From Micromonospora citrea (GTDB lineage: Bacteria > Actinomycetota > Actinomycetes > Mycobacteriales > Micromonosporaceae), in NCBI RefSeq assembly GCF_900090315.1, contig NZ_FMHZ01000002.1:1776501-1840500 (forward strand): 64,000 nt of DNA, given 5' to 3'. The position numbers were made by a program, and so were the translations under genes. Of this stretch, positions 1 to 9,693 are shown piece by piece; the stretch's first letter is position 1, and each line of letters starts with the position of its first letter. The notes below the pieces were generated by a model. It was not told the origin of the DNA, searched no databases, and saw nothing but the letters and a program-made list of their open reading frames with translations.

Positions 1-257
1 TGGATGCCGACCCGGGCCGCCGACTGCGCCCACTGGGTCTTCAGGTGCTCTGTCGGGGCCACCACGGTGACCGCCTCGACGGTGCCGTCGGCGAGCAGCT
101 CGGCGGCGATCCGCAGGGCGAAGGTGGTCTTTCCGGCGCCGGGGGTGGCGACCGCCGTGAAGTCGGGGTCGCGCCGGCGCAGGTACTCCACCAGTGCCTT
201 GCGCTGCCACGCGCGCAGTGCCGGAAACGTCTCGATCGCCGGCAACCGGGCCGCCAC
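1..257 (-). CDS. DEAD/DEAH box helicase, N-terminal part (cut by window edge)
   Basis: Translation from a GTG gives a protein opening VAARLPAIETFPALRAWQ, followed by a Walker A loop (ATPGAGKTT) and a TVVAPTEHLKTQWAQSA segment. This is the start of the superfamily 2 helicase common in actinomycetes, which couples ATP hydrolysis to nucleic acid unwinding. The GTG is chosen because GGAGAGGAG lies six bases upstream and a frame stop lies not far beyond it; the ATG of a longer overlapping ORF is in another frame. The C-terminal helicase domain is outside the window. It lies downstream of the TRIC gene on the same strand, separated by an inverted repeat. Confidence 0.85.
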   Translation of the reverse strand, partial: MAARLPAIETFPALRAWQRKALVEYLRRRDPDFTAVATPGAGKTTFALRIAAELLADGTVEAVTVVAPTEHLKTQWAQSAARVGI

Positions 258-465
258 GCGAAGCTCCTCTCCGACCGCCTGATGGCGGACCCCGGCCGAG
301 GGCCACGGGTACCGCCGCCCATGAAAACGCCTCCGCGCCGATGGTGCCGCGAAGGCCGACTCAGCATAACCAGCGCGGCCCGCCCGACCCAGCCGACACA
401 ACGCTGCTCACACCGACCCCCGCCGCCCGCCCACGGACGCGCGGGCCCGTCCTCCCGGACGACCT

Positions 466-540
466 CCGCGATCTTGCACCTTCGGCCCCCGCTTCGCACC
501 TTGAGCGGCTTTTGACGGGACAGAAAGTGCAAGATCGCGG
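466..540. repeat. intergenic inverted repeat, family 1, copy a
   Basis: The arms read CGCGATCTTGCAC on the left and GTGCAAGATCGCG on the right with an irregular centre. Related copies lie at 3444, 19069, 44484 and 62574. This copy is downstream of the TRIC gene and upstream of the helicase start. As RNA it would form a long hairpin, so it may act as a terminator. The rest of the 258-568 gap shows no gene. Confidence 0.8.
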
Positions 541-568
541 GCGCGGCGGGGGCGGGTGGGTCAAGGGG

Positions 569-1219
569 TTAGGGGTGGGGGCCGGGGGTGTGGGTGCGTG
601 GGGGGCGGAGCGTGGCGATCGGGGCCGACCAGCGTCGGCGCAGGGCGACCAGGCGGAGCAGGAAGACGAACGCCGCCGCGACGGTCAGCCAGGCGGCGTT
701 GGCGTGCCCGAGGGCGTCCAGCAGCGCGACGGCGATCGAACCGGCGAGCGCGGCGACGGCATAGATCTCCCGCCGCAGCACCACCGGGATCTCGGCGGTG
801 AGCAGGTCCCGGCCGAGGCCGCCGCCGATCGCGGTGAGCATGCCGATCACGCACGCCCCGACCGCCGGCACCTGTGCGTCGAGGGCCTTGACCGTGCCGG
901 TGACCGTGAACAGCCCCAGTCCGGCGGCGTCCAGCACCAGCACGGTGGTGCGCAGGCGGGCGAGCTGGGGGTGCAGCCAGAAGACGGCGGCGGCGGTGAC
1001 GGCGGCCGTGGCCGCGTACCGCCAGTCGGCGAAGGCCAGCGGCGGCACCTCGTCGATCGCCAGGTCCCGGAAGATCCCGCCGCCGAGCGCGGCGACGAAG
1101 CCGACGAAGACGACGCCGAAGAGATCGAGCCGCTTGGCCACCGCCGCCGAGGCCCCGGAGGCGGCGAAGACCGCCACTCCGGTCAGGTCGGCGAGGAGCA
1201 GGGCGGTGGAGGTGGTCAC
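569..1219 (-). CDS. trimeric intracellular cation (TRIC) channel family protein
   Basis: The 216-residue protein has about seven hydrophobic segments and two internally related halves. Each half carries a glycine-rich motif followed by an Arg-Asp pair (GGGIFRDL near residue 47, GGGLGRDLL near residue 131), the hallmark of the YadS/TRIC family of membrane cation channels. It starts at a GTG and ends in a short basic, proline-rich tail. It lies 40 bases downstream of the DUF3039 gene on the same strand, so the two are probably co-transcribed. The ion carried cannot be read from sequence. Confidence 0.9.
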   Translation of the reverse strand: MTTSTALLLADLTGVAVFAASGASAAVAKRLDLFGVVFVGFVAALGGGIFRDLAIDEVPPLAFADWRYAATAAVTAAAVFWLHPQLARLRTTVLVLDAAGLGLFTVTGTVKALDAQVPAVGACVIGMLTAIGGGLGRDLLTAEIPVVLRREIYAVAALAGSIAVALLDALGHANAAWLTVAAAFVFLLRLVALRRRWSAPIATLRPPRTHTPGPHP

Positions 1220-1259
1220 CGCCGAAGGTTACGCGGGCGGCCGGAACGACCGCCCGGGA

Positions 1260-1478
1260 TCACTCGGCGTACGAGTCGTAGATCTCCTTGCACTTCGGGC
1301 AGACCGGCGAGCCGGGCTTCGCGGCCTTGGTCACCGGGAACGTCTCCCCACAGAGCGCGACGACGAAGGTGCCCATGACGGCACTCTCGGCGATCTTCTC
1401 CTTGCGCACGTAGTGGAACATTTCGGGACCGGTGTCGGCGTCCTTCAGCTCCGGACGCTCGAGTACCTGTGTGCTCAC
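1260..1478 (-). CDS. DUF3039 domain protein
   Basis: This small actinobacterial protein of about 72 residues has a conserved core ([19 protein letters not shown]) followed by two cysteine motifs, CGETFPV and [10 protein letters not shown], which suggest a bound metal ion. Function is unknown. A GTG start is preferred over an in-frame start seven codons upstream because GGAGGT sits seven bases before it. It diverges from psuG with under 90 bases between the starts, so the two promoters share that interval. Confidence 0.85.
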   Translation of the reverse strand: MSTQVLERPELKDADTGPEMFHYVRKEKIAESAVMGTFVVALCGETFPVTKAAKPGSPVCPKCKEIYDSYAE

Positions 1479-1564
1479 TTCTGCACCTCCGACCGACAAG
1501 TCTGGCAGGTCAACGCGGTCCGGTCCACTTCAGGCCACCCGGAGGGACGCCGTACGGTGGTGAC

Positions 1565-2494
1565 GTGACCGACTTTCACATCCACTACGGCACCGAGGTG
1601 GCCGAGGCGCTGCGCGAAGGACGCCCCGTGGTCGCCCTGGAGAGCACGATCGTCTCGCACGGCCTTCCCCGGCCCGACAACCTGCGGGTGGCCCGGCAGA
1701 TCGAGCAGGCGGTCCGGGACGCGGGCGCGGTCCCGGCGACGATCGGCATGGTCGACGGCCGGCTCGTGGTGGGCCTGGACGACGCGGAGCTGACCCGGCT
1801 CGCCACCGTCGACGGGGTCGCCAAGCTCTCCGTACGCGATCTCGCCGTGGCGGCCGCGACCGGCGCGGACGGCGCCACGACGGTGGCCGCGACCAGCGCG
1901 GTGGCCGCCGCCGCCGGGATCGGCGTGTTCGCCACCGGTGGCCTCGGCGGCGTGCACCGGGAGGCGGCGCAGACCTTCGACGAGTCGGCCGACCTGGTCA
2001 CCCTGGCCCGGACCCCGATCGCGGTGGTCTGCGCCGGCGTCAAGTCGATCCTCGACGTGGGCGCCACCCTGGAGCGGCTGGAGACCCTCGGCGTCGGCGT
2101 CGTCGGCTACCGGACCCGGCGGTTCCCCGGCTTCTTCATCACCGACGGCGGTTTCGACCTCGACTGGTCGCTGGACTCCGCCGAGCAGGTCGCGGACGTC
2201 CTGGTGGCCCGGGAGCAGCAGCGCGTGCACCACGGCGGCCTGATCGTGGCCAACCCGCTGCCGACGGACGAGCAGCTCGACCCGGAGCTGCACGACCGGA
2301 CCCTCGCCGACGGGCTGGCGCTGCTGGAGCGCGACGGGGTGACCGGCAAGGCGGTCACGCCCTACCTGCTCGCGCACTTCCACTCGGCCACCGAGGGCGC
2401 GAGCCTGGCGGTGAACGTCCGGATCATCCTGCGCAACGCCGACCTCGCCGCCCGGATCGCGGTCGCCGCGGCCGCCCGCCGCGCCGACGCATGA
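1565..2494 (+). CDS. psuG: pseudouridine-5'-phosphate glycosidase
   Basis: PsuG reversibly splits pseudouridine 5'-phosphate into uracil and ribose 5-phosphate, allowing reuse of the modified base released from RNA. The 309-residue protein matches family length. It keeps the glutamate in [18 protein letters not shown] (Glu26), the AKLS lysine (Lys87), Asp143 and the Schiff-base lysine in CAGVKSILD (Lys160), plus an IVANPLP asparagine. I start at the GTG before TDFHIHYG; an ORF reaching 96 bases further upstream would overlap the DUF3039 start. It overlaps the kinase gene by ATGA, so the pair forms an operon. Confidence 0.93.
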   Translation: MTDFHIHYGTEVAEALREGRPVVALESTIVSHGLPRPDNLRVARQIEQAVRDAGAVPATIGMVDGRLVVGLDDAELTRLATVDGVAKLSVRDLAVAAATGADGATTVAATSAVAAAAGIGVFATGGLGGVHREAAQTFDESADLVTLARTPIAVVCAGVKSILDVGATLERLETLGVGVVGYRTRRFPGFFITDGGFDLDWSLDSAEQVADVLVAREQQRVHHGGLIVANPLPTDEQLDPELHDRTLADGLALLERDGVTGKAVTPYLLAHFHSATEGASLAVNVRIILRNADLAARIAVAAAARRADA

Positions 2495-3387
2495 CCGCAG
2501 GCCGCGTCCTCGTCGTCGGTGACCTGATCACCGACGTGGTGGCGGTGCTGGCCGGCCCGCCGGCCACCGGGTCGGACACCCCAGCGGCGATCCGGTTCAG
2601 CGGCGGCGGGCAGGCCGCCAACACCTCGGCCTGGCTCGCCGCCCAGGACGTGCCCGTGACCCTGGTGGGCGCGGTCGGCGACGACAGCCAGGGGCGGGAG
2701 CGGGTCGCCGAGCTGGAGCGGGCCGGGGTCGACTGCGCCGTCACGCGGCACCGGGACCACGCCACCGGCACCGTCATCGTGCTGACCGCCGCCGGCGAGC
2801 GGACGATGATCACCGAACGGGGCGCGAACCTGTGGCTGACCCCGGCGGACGTCGACGCCGCGCTGGCCGGCGCGCCCGACGCGCGGCACCTGCACCTGTC
2901 CGGGTACACCCTGCTGGACGCCGAGTCCCGCCCGGCCGGGCTGCGGGCGCTGGCCGCCGCCCGCGAGCGCGGGCTCACCACGAGCGTCGACGCGGCCTCC
3001 GCGGCGCCGCTGCGGCGGGTCGGCGCGCCGGCCTTCCTGTCCTGGGTACGCGGGATCGACCTGCTCCTGGTCAACGCCGACGAGGCGACGGTGCTGGCCG
3101 GCGGGCTCGACCCGGCGGCGCAGGGGCGGGCGCTGTCCGCCTCCGCCCGCCGGATCGTCGTCAAGCAGGGGGCGGCGGGTGCGGTCTGGGTGGACCGCGA
3201 CGCCACCGTCGCCGCCGCCCCGGCCCGCCGGGTGGCGGTGGTGGACGTCACCGGTGCCGGCGACGCCTTCGCGGCCGGGCTGCTGGCCGCCTGGCTCGAC
3301 GGCGCGGGCCCCGAGACGGCCCTGCGCCGGGCCGGCGACCTCGGCGCCCTGGCGGTCTCCCAGGTAGGCGCCCGCCCCATCCCCTGA
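2491..3387 (+). CDS. psuK: PfkB-family kinase, probable pseudouridine kinase
   Basis: This 298-residue ribokinase-fold protein has an N-terminal nucleoside/sugar-binding glycine motif ([15 protein letters not shown]) and the C-terminal PfkB signature [14 protein letters not shown], with Asp258 as the expected catalytic base. It starts on the ATGA that ends psuG, so the two are translationally coupled. In known pathways PsuK phosphorylates pseudouridine and PsuG cleaves the product; that partnership is the reason for the name, as PfkB sequence alone does not fix the substrate. No dedicated transporter gene is next to it. Confidence 0.85.
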   Translation: MTAGRVLVVGDLITDVVAVLAGPPATGSDTPAAIRFSGGGQAANTSAWLAAQDVPVTLVGAVGDDSQGRERVAELERAGVDCAVTRHRDHATGTVIVLTAAGERTMITERGANLWLTPADVDAALAGAPDARHLHLSGYTLLDAESRPAGLRALAAARERGLTTSVDAASAAPLRRVGAPAFLSWVRGIDLLLVNADEATVLAGGLDPAAQGRALSASARRIVVKQGAAGAVWVDRDATVAAAPARRVAVVDVTGAGDAFAAGLLAAWLDGAGPETALRRAGDLGALAVSQVGARPIP

Positions 3388-3391
3388 CCCG

Positions 3392-3440
3392 CCCCTCGCC
3401 CCTCGCCCCTCGCCCCTCGCCCCTCGCCCCTCGCCCCTCG
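3392..3440. repeat. seven tandem copies of a 7-base unit
   Basis: CCCCTCG is repeated exactly seven times immediately after the psuK stop codon and just before an inverted repeat. It looks like a slippage-prone microsatellite. No coding role is visible. Confidence 0.9.
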
Positions 3441-3443
3441 CCT

Positions 3444-3517
3444 GCGCGATCTTGCGGTTTATGCCCCTCGTTCGCCCGTTCGGCGGCTTTTGCCGGGGCA
3501 GGAACTGCAAGATCGCG
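3444..3517. repeat. intergenic inverted repeat, family 1, copy b
   Basis: The outer arms GCGCGATCTTGC and GCAAGATCGCG belong to the same family as the copy at 466. The centre also pairs in part through TGCCCC and GGGGCA. It sits between the convergent ends of psuK and the DUF3099 gene, the expected place for a bidirectional terminator. Confidence 0.8.
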
Positions 3518-3570
3518 GCCGAGAGTGGGGTGGCGGCGGGGCCAGGGCTGGCAGGGTGGGGCGGGGTGGG

Positions 3571-3927
3571 TCAGGGTTCGGCGTCGATGATCTTGTGGGG
3601 GCGCTCCTCGGCGGTGAGGCTCATCGGCGGGGTCTCGTCCCGGTGTCGCGGCTGGAACCGGTTCGCCAGCCGGTGCTGTTCCTTGGGCGGTCGGTCGTTG
3701 GCCAGCAGCACGGCCAGCCACGGGATGAGCACCATGCCGAGGGCCACCAACGGCAGCCAGAGCCAGAGCATCGGGGCCTGCACCCCGACCAGGACGGCAC
3801 CGACGATCACGCAGGCCACCCGGATCCCCATCATCAGCACGTAGCGCTTCTGCCGGCTGGTGAGCTGGTCGTCCTGGCTGCGCGAGGCGTCGGTGATCAG
3901 AATCGGCTGGTACGCCTGACGCTTCAC
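3571..3927 (-). CDS. DUF3099 membrane protein
   Basis: The protein has a conserved N-terminal QPILITDA motif, then SRQKRYVLMMGIRV leading into two transmembrane segments (about residues 32-75 from this start) and a charged cytoplasmic-looking tail. This is the DUF3099 layout, found only in actinobacteria and of unknown function. GTG at 3927 is chosen because GAGGAGG lies six bases upstream; an in-frame ATG ten codons earlier (3957) would put that site inside the gene. Confidence 0.85.
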   Translation of the reverse strand: MKRQAYQPILITDASRSQDDQLTSRQKRYVLMMGIRVACVIVGAVLVGVQAPMLWLWLPLVALGMVLIPWLAVLLANDRPPKEQHRLANRFQPRHRDETPPMSLTAEERPHKIIDAEP

Positions 3928-4032
3928 CACGGACCTCCTCGAGGGATTACGCCCCATCCTGTCACCTCCCGCGCATGATCAGCGAAATTCGCTTCGGCCG
4001 GCTGCGTGTTACATCCGTGGTACGCTCGCGCC

Positions 4033-4320
4033 GTGGGCAGCAGGTTCAGCTTCACCGACGAGGCGTTGGCCAACCTGAGGGTCTACGACGTCACGCCCGG
4101 GGAAGTCTGGGAGGCGCTGCACAGCACCCGCCGGGTGATCCGTCACCTGGGTGACGACGTGATGGTCGTCTACGCCGCCGCCCGCCGGGGGCGCAGGCTG
4201 GCCGTGCTGCTCGCCGAGGCCGACGGCACCGACAACGACTGGGACATCCTCTCCGCCCGTGAGCTCAGCGACGCCGAGGCGAAGCGCTACGACGAGGCCG
4301 TGCGGAGATCTCGCCGATGA
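4033..4320 (+). CDS. possible BrnT-like toxin of a type II toxin-antitoxin pair
   Basis: The 95-residue protein begins FSFTDEALANLRVYDVTPGEVWEAL in outline and ends ILSARELSDAEAKRYDEA. The alternating strands and the final ISAR-type strand followed by a helix resemble BrnT/RelE-fold ribonuclease toxins, but similarity is weak and assigned by eye. A ribbon-helix-helix gene follows after 13 bases, giving the toxin-first order typical of brnTA. The GTG start has no clear ribosome site; TACGCT seven bases before it could be a -10 box of a leaderless mRNA. Confidence 0.6.
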   Translation: MGSRFSFTDEALANLRVYDVTPGEVWEALHSTRRVIRHLGDDVMVVYAAARRGRRLAVLLAEADGTDNDWDILSARELSDAEAKRYDEAVRRSRR

Positions 4321-4333
4321 GGAGGCGGTGACG

Positions 4334-4645
4334 ATGAACCGTAACGACGCGACCAAGCAGTTCCACAGCGGCGGTGACCGGCTCGCGGAGCTGATCGACG
4401 AGAGTCACCCTGTGGAGCTGCCCACCCCCGACACCGACACCCCCATGGTCAGCCGCTCGGTGCGCCTGCCGCTGGAGACGTACGAGCGGGTCCGCGCGGC
4501 CGCCGACGCGCGCGGCATCGGGGTCACCACGCTGATGCGGCAGTGGATCGAGGCGGGCCTCGCCGACCTGGACGACTCAGCGACGGTCTCCCTCGCCGAC
4601 GTGCGGCGGGCGCTGGCCGCCCTGTCCCGGCCGACCGCCGCCTGA
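4334..4645 (+). CDS. ribbon-helix-helix (CopG-like) protein, probable antitoxin
   Basis: About 103 residues. The central segment MVSRSVRLPLETYERVRAAA with the following helix (ADARGIGVTTLMRQWIEAGL) has the strand-helix-helix pattern of CopG/Arc DNA-binding antitoxins. The ATG is preceded by GGAGG at eight bases, and upstream in-frame starts overlap the previous gene. As the downstream partner of the preceding gene it probably neutralises that protein and represses the operon. No operator could be identified. Confidence 0.65.
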   Translation: MNRNDATKQFHSGGDRLAELIDESHPVELPTPDTDTPMVSRSVRLPLETYERVRAAADARGIGVTTLMRQWIEAGLADLDDSATVSLADVRRALAALSRPTAA

Positions 4646-4722
4646 CACCGCCCGCCGGCCGCCGCCTGAGACCAGAGTGCCGGCGGGCCGCCGCCTGACA
4701 GCGCGCGTCGACCGGCCGGCCC

Positions 4723-5964
4723 TCACGGGGTCCGGTGGTAGTCCCCTCCCCCGGCCTCGCCGTGCAGGAGTGGCGAGGCGGGCAGCTCCGGGGTCCGGCG
4801 GCGACTGCGCCACCCGTCGGCGATCGCGACCCCGGCCAGCGTCGCGGCGACCGCCGCCAGCGCCACCATCGGCGGCCCCAGGGTGAGCACCGGCGCCAGC
4901 AGGAGCAACGCCAGCAGACCGCCCCAACGTGACCAGGACACCCGGCCGAAGATCTCGTACTCGAAGCGGGCACGGGCGGCCAGGAAGATCGCCGGGCCGC
5001 CGACGACGAAGACCAGCCAGGCCGGGTCCATCCGGCCGAACGGGTGCACGATCACCAGTTCGTAGCCGACGGCGGTGCTCAGCACACCGACGACGATGAC
5101 CAGGTGGGTGGCGGCGACGGAGGCGCCGAGCCGCCCGGGCGACCGGGCGACCCGCAGCGCCTCGGCGAGCACGTGACCCGCCCGGTGGAAGTAGATCCGC
5201 CAGAGCAGCGCCGTGGTGACGAACGCGACGGTGAACGCGCCGGCCCGGTTGGCGGTGAAGTCCGTGCCGCTGTACGTCAGTCCGATGACCAGGATGGTCT
5301 CCCCCAGCGAGATGAGGAAGATCTGCTGGTACCGGTCGGCGAGGTGCTCGCCGGCGATCAGCCAGCCGGACGCGCGCGCCGCGCCGAGCCGGGGCAACGG
5401 CCAGCCGAGCACGAGACCGGTGCCGTCGATGGCCAGCGCGAGCACCCACAGTGGCAGGCGCAGCTGGTCCGGCGCGAACGCCCCGGCCAGCCAGGGCACG
5501 GCGCCCACGGCCGCCCAGGCGGCGAGTTGCAGCGGCACCGTACGGCGCGGGTGGCTGCGCATCGCCGTGGCGATGACCAACGGCCGGCCCACCATCACCG
5601 TCAGGTACGCGAGCACGAACGGCAACGCCCGTCCCTCGAACGCCCCGGGCAGCGCCACCGCCATCACCATGGCGCCGAACATGGATCCCACCACGACGAA
5701 CTGGATCACCGACCGCTCCGGCTCGTACCGGCTGGTGACCCAGGTGGTGATGGACCAGAGCAGCCAGAGGGCGAGGAAGAGCACGCCGGTGCGCGCGATC
5801 TCGGCGGCCAGCCCGGCGGCGGAGGCACCGGCGCCGTCGACCAGGCGCAGCGAGACGCGGGTCAGCGCGAAGACGAAGACCAGGTCGAAGAAGAGTTCCA
5901 GGAAGGTGGCCCGGGTCGAACTGATCTCCGGGCGCAGCAGCTGCCTACCGCGTCGGTCCGTCAT
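4723..5964 (-). CDS. ltrA: low temperature requirement protein A (LtrA) family
   Basis: The 413-residue multi-pass membrane protein opens with the family block TFLELFFDLVFVFALTRVS at about residues 20-38 and has roughly twelve hydrophobic segments. A second LtrA motif, DRYQQIFLISLGETIL, lies near residue 230. LtrA was named from a cold-sensitive Listeria mutant and its molecular role remains unclear. It lies 55 bases downstream of the HhH-GPD gene on the same strand. The C-terminus is a short soluble tail. Confidence 0.9.
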   Translation of the reverse strand: MTDRRGRQLLRPEISSTRATFLELFFDLVFVFALTRVSLRLVDGAGASAAGLAAEIARTGVLFLALWLLWSITTWVTSRYEPERSVIQFVVVGSMFGAMVMAVALPGAFEGRALPFVLAYLTVMVGRPLVIATAMRSHPRRTVPLQLAAWAAVGAVPWLAGAFAPDQLRLPLWVLALAIDGTGLVLGWPLPRLGAARASGWLIAGEHLADRYQQIFLISLGETILVIGLTYSGTDFTANRAGAFTVAFVTTALLWRIYFHRAGHVLAEALRVARSPGRLGASVAATHLVIVVGVLSTAVGYELVIVHPFGRMDPAWLVFVVGGPAIFLAARARFEYEIFGRVSWSRWGGLLALLLLAPVLTLGPPMVALAAVAATLAGVAIADGWRSRRRTPELPASPLLHGEAGGGDYHRTP

Positions 5965-6019
5965 CGGCTGCCCGTCGTCGCCATCCTGGCTACAACGACC
6001 GCGGCGGCGGACGGTTGCG

Positions 6020-6601
6020 TCAACCTTCGGCGGTCTTCGCCTTCGCCGCCGCCTTCGCCTGCTGCTTGTACTCGCGCACCCGGCGCAGCGACTCGGCGTC
6101 GACGACGTCGGCCACCGACCGGTGGGCGTCCGCGTCGCCGTATCCGCCGGCCGCCTCCCGCCAGCCCTCCGGCGTGACCCCGAACCGCTTGCCGAGCAGG
6201 GCGACGAAGATCTGTGCCTTCTGCCGGCCGAAGCCGGGCAGGTCGGCGACGCGCCGGAGCAGCTCCCGGCCGTCGGCGACGCCGGACCAGAGCCCGGCGG
6301 CGTCGCCGTCGTACCGGTCGACGAGGACCCGGCACACCTCCTGCACCCGGGACGCCATGGCCTTCGGGAACCGGTGCAGCGCCGGCGGCTGGGCGAACAG
6401 GGCGACCAGGACCTCCGGATCGTGGTCGGCGAGGCTGCGGGCGTCCAGGCCGCGCCCGAGCCGCTGGGTCAGCACGTACGGCGAGGAGAACGCCTTCTCC
6501 ATCGTCACCTGCTGATCGAGCACCATCCCCAGCAGCAGGGCCAGCGGATCCCGGTTGAGCAGGTCGTTGGCCTCGGGGTCGATGGGCAGCGCGAGCGTCA
6601 T
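6020..6601 (-). CDS. HhH-GPD base excision repair family protein
   Basis: The 193-residue protein opens MTLALPIDPEANDLL and carries GMVLDQQVTMEKAF, then a helix-hairpin-helix near residue 135 (LPGFGRQKAQIFVALLGKRF). This matches small actinobacterial relatives of endonuclease III/AlkA DNA glycosylases. The usual catalytic lysine/aspartate arrangement is not obvious, so glycosylase activity is inferred only from the fold. The ATG at 6601 aligns with the family start; an ATG three codons earlier is also possible, and a longer upstream ORF adds a non-conserved extension. The C-terminus is lysine- and alanine-rich. Confidence 0.8.
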   Translation of the reverse strand: MTLALPIDPEANDLLNRDPLALLLGMVLDQQVTMEKAFSSPYVLTQRLGRGLDARSLADHDPEVLVALFAQPPALHRFPKAMASRVQEVCRVLVDRYDGDAAGLWSGVADGRELLRRVADLPGFGRQKAQIFVALLGKRFGVTPEGWREAAGGYGDADAHRSVADVVDAESLRRVREYKQQAKAAAKAKTAEG

Positions 6602-6778
6602 GCAGGCCATGGTCGCGTACCCGGCGACGGCGATGTGTGCCGGCACGCCGGAAACCCCGCACGCGAGGTGCCGGGGTGTCGCGGGCACGGGGCGTACCGT
6701 CACCGACGGCGCTCCGCAGGTCGTCGCCGCCCCGTGCCCGCACCGCTCACCGCGCCTGCCGGCGGTCCTACCCCGTCC

Positions 6779-7270
6779 TCAGGAGGAGATCTCCGGGCTG
6801 CCGGTCAGGCTCCAGGTGAAGTCGCCCTTGCCGTCGCCGTCGATGTTGTACTTGACGTACCCGTCGGCGCTCCAGCCGCTTCCGCTCGTCACGCTGGTGG
6901 GTGCACCGTACAGCTCGATGCTGTCGGAGGCGCCCCAGTTGTTGATCTCGTCGGTCAGGTCGAAGCTGTCCATCCCGACAACCGCGTCGTTGCGCTCCAG
7001 CCGCAGGTGGAGGTCGAAGTTGTCGAACTCGTACCCGCCGGCGTCCGCCCAACGGACGTAGGCCATCGCGTCGTTGTAGTGGCTACGGAAGCAGAGCTTG
7101 ATGTAGACGTCGACGTTGGCCCCCGGAGTGTCCATCTCCTTGTGCTGCTCGGCGCTGCACGAGGTGGCCGCCTGCGCCGGGGTGGCGCTGACCAGGGCGG
7201 CACCGAGCAGGGCGGCAGACGCGGTCAGGGCGGTGCCGAGCCGCGCCAGCGTACGCCTCTTCGTGAACAT
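6779..7270 (-). CDS. secreted protein of unknown function
   Basis: The 163-residue product starts MFTKRRTLARLGTALTASAA and has a clear Sec-type signal peptide with likely cleavage after ATPAQA (about residue 34). The mature part has two cysteines (TSCSAEQ and IKLCFRS) that could form a disulfide, and it is rich in aromatic and acidic residues in alternating patterns suggesting a beta sandwich. I do not recognise a catalytic motif. GAGGAG lies six bases before the ATG. It probably has its own promoter in the interval upstream. Confidence 0.8.
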   Translation of the reverse strand: MFTKRRTLARLGTALTASAALLGAALVSATPAQAATSCSAEQHKEMDTPGANVDVYIKLCFRSHYNDAMAYVRWADAGGYEFDNFDLHLRLERNDAVVGMDSFDLTDEINNWGASDSIELYGAPTSVTSGSGWSADGYVKYNIDGDGKGDFTWSLTGSPEISS

Positions 7271-7669
7271 GTCGATCTCCTCGCTCAGCGGACGCGGCGA
7301 GCCGCGCCCGTCTTCCATTCGGTGAGGTGCCCGACGCCGCGCACCGCGCGGACCCGCCGTTCCGCCCCTGCCCGTGCCCCCGCGAGGGCTCGCTGTGGAC
7401 GGCGACGGCGGCCTGGCCGGCGCCGCCGGCCGTACGGGACGTCGTCGCACAGGAGGTGGCGCGGTACGTGCCGCTGCGGCCCGCGCGACGACGGGCCCCG
7501 GCACCCGGCCGACCCTCGCCGGGCGGGTGCCGAGGGGAAACCTAGCCAGGGAGGAAAAGGTGTCCGCTCGGCCACCGTCGCCGGGTCCGCCGCGCGACGC
7601 CCGGGGCGCCGGCCGGGGTTGTCGCGGGTGGGTCCGCCCGGCGAGGGCGGCACCAGGCAGGATGGCGGC
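7271..7669. other. intergenic region between divergent genes
   Basis: This interval of about 400 bases separates the divergent starts of the secreted protein and the methyltransferase. ORFs here have arginine/proline-rich composition typical of shadow frames in GC-rich DNA. It must contain at least two promoters, but I could not identify convincing -35/-10 pairs or a structured RNA. Confidence 0.5.
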
Positions 7670-9153
7670 GTGGACGGACACGACATGCTGCTCTCCCCCG
7701 CCGGCGTCGAGGCGCTGCGGAGCGCGCTGACCCGGGCGGGCTACACCTCGAACGGGATCGCCGCCCGGCTCGGCCCTCAGGCCACCGGCGGGATGGCCCG
7801 CAACGACTTCCGGGCCGCCCTGCGGGCCACCCGGGACGGTGACCCGCTCGACACGCTGATCCGGGTGTTCATCTGCGAGCAGACCGAGCCGGAGGCCGCC
7901 GTGGCCGCCGCGCTGGCGCCGCTGGCGCTGGAGGAGGCGCTCGCCGGAGGCCTGGTCGAACGGCACGGCGACGGACTGCGGATGGGGCTGGACCTGGAGC
8001 CGTACGGGGACGACTGGTGGGTGCTCGCCGACGTGCCCGCCAGCGCCCGGCCCGGCCGCCCCCTGCACGCCGAGCACGTCCTCGGCATCGGCGGGGCGAC
8101 CCAGACGCTGATCGGCGCGACCGTCCGCCGGCCCGTGGAGACCGCGCTGGACCTGGGCACCGGTTCCGGCGTGCAGGCGCTGCACCTGGCCACCCACGCC
8201 CGGCGGGTCACCGCCACCGACGTCTCCGCGCGGGCGCTGCGCTTCGCCGCCACGACGGCGGCCCTCAACGGCCAGGACTGGGAGCTGCTGCGCGGCGACA
8301 TGGTCGCTCCCGTCGCGGGGCGCCGCTTCGACCTGGTGGTGAGCAACCCGCCCTTCGTGGTGGGGCCGGGCACCACCACGCACGTCTACCGGGACTCCGG
8401 ACGCGTCGGCGACGCGATCGGCGCGGAGCTGGCCGCCGCCGCGCCGGGCCTACTCACCGAGGGCGGCACCATGCAGTACCTGGCCAACTGGGTGCACGTC
8501 ACCGGCGAGGACTGGGGCGAGCGGGTCGCCGGCTGGTTCGCCGGGACCGGCCTGGACGCCTGGGTCATCCAGCGGGAGGTGGCCGACCCGATGGCGTACG
8601 TCAACCTGTGGCTCACCGACGTCGGCGAGAGCGCCGACCCGCGCCGGGCCGCCGACTGGCTGGACTGGTTCGACGCGCACAAGGTGGAGGCGATCGGGTT
8701 CGGCATCGTGTCGCTGCGCCGTTCCGGCCACGACGACCCGGTGGTCCGGGTGGAGGACCTGCGTCAGCGCGTGGAGGCGCCGCTGGGCGACCGGATCGGC
8801 GCCTGGTTCGACCGCCAGGACTGGCTTCGCCCACGCGACACCGACGCCCTGCTCTCCGCGCGCTACCGGGCGGCCGAGGGTCTCCAGCTCCGGCAGGAGG
8901 CCACGATGGGTGACGAGGGTTGGGCGGTGGACCGGCAGGTGCTCGCCATGCCGCACGGGCTGCGCTGGACCGAGGAGATCGACCCCCTGGTGCTGGCCCT
9001 GGTCGGCGGGGCCGACGGGCGGCTGCCGCTGCGCGACCAGCTCGCCCTGCTCGCCGCCGCGCACGACGTCGCCCCGGAGGAACTGGCCGACGCGGCCGGG
9101 CCGATCGTGGCGCACCTGGTCGAGCGCGGCTTCGTCGAGCCGGTGGACGGCTG

Positions 9154-9154
<1 letters not shown>
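7670..9154 (+). CDS. class I SAM-dependent methyltransferase with N-terminal DUF7059-type domain
   Basis: The protein of about 494 residues has an all-helical N-terminal region (residues 1-120), then a Rossmann methyltransferase domain with SAM motif I ([16 protein letters not shown], near residue 160) and the catalytic-loop motif VVSNPPF (near residue 224). The NPPF motif is typical of enzymes that methylate amide or exocyclic amino groups, such as HemK/PrmC and RsmC, so the target is probably an rRNA base or protein glutamine. A C-terminal segment of about 200 residues has no recognised domain. The GTG at 7670 has an AGGA site nine bases upstream; an ATG at 7685 is the alternative. Confidence 0.85.
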
Positions 9155-9576
<422 letters not shown>

Positions 9577-9605
9577 GCCCACTTCCCCACCTCCCGCCGG
9601 CCCCA

Positions 9606-9677
9606 GCGCGGTTGGCCATGAAGTCGTTGCCGCGACACGCTGCGGCGGATGGCGACAACTCCATGGTCAACCCGCGC
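9606..9677. repeat. intergenic inverted repeat, family 2, copy a
   Basis: The left arm begins GTTGGCCATGAAGTCGTTGC at 9611 and the right arm ends GCGACAACTCCATGGTCAAC at 9671; they pair with a few mismatches. It resembles the hairpin at 36655. It lies between the convergent ends of dtd and the Spo0M-like gene and could terminate both. Confidence 0.75.
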
Positions 9678-9693
9678 CTGTCGGGGGAAGGGG

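Noticed and set aside
5213..7669. Long upstream extension of the methyltransferase ORF
   Set aside because: It runs antisense through ltrA, the HhH-GPD gene and the secreted protein gene, and the conserved start is at 7670.
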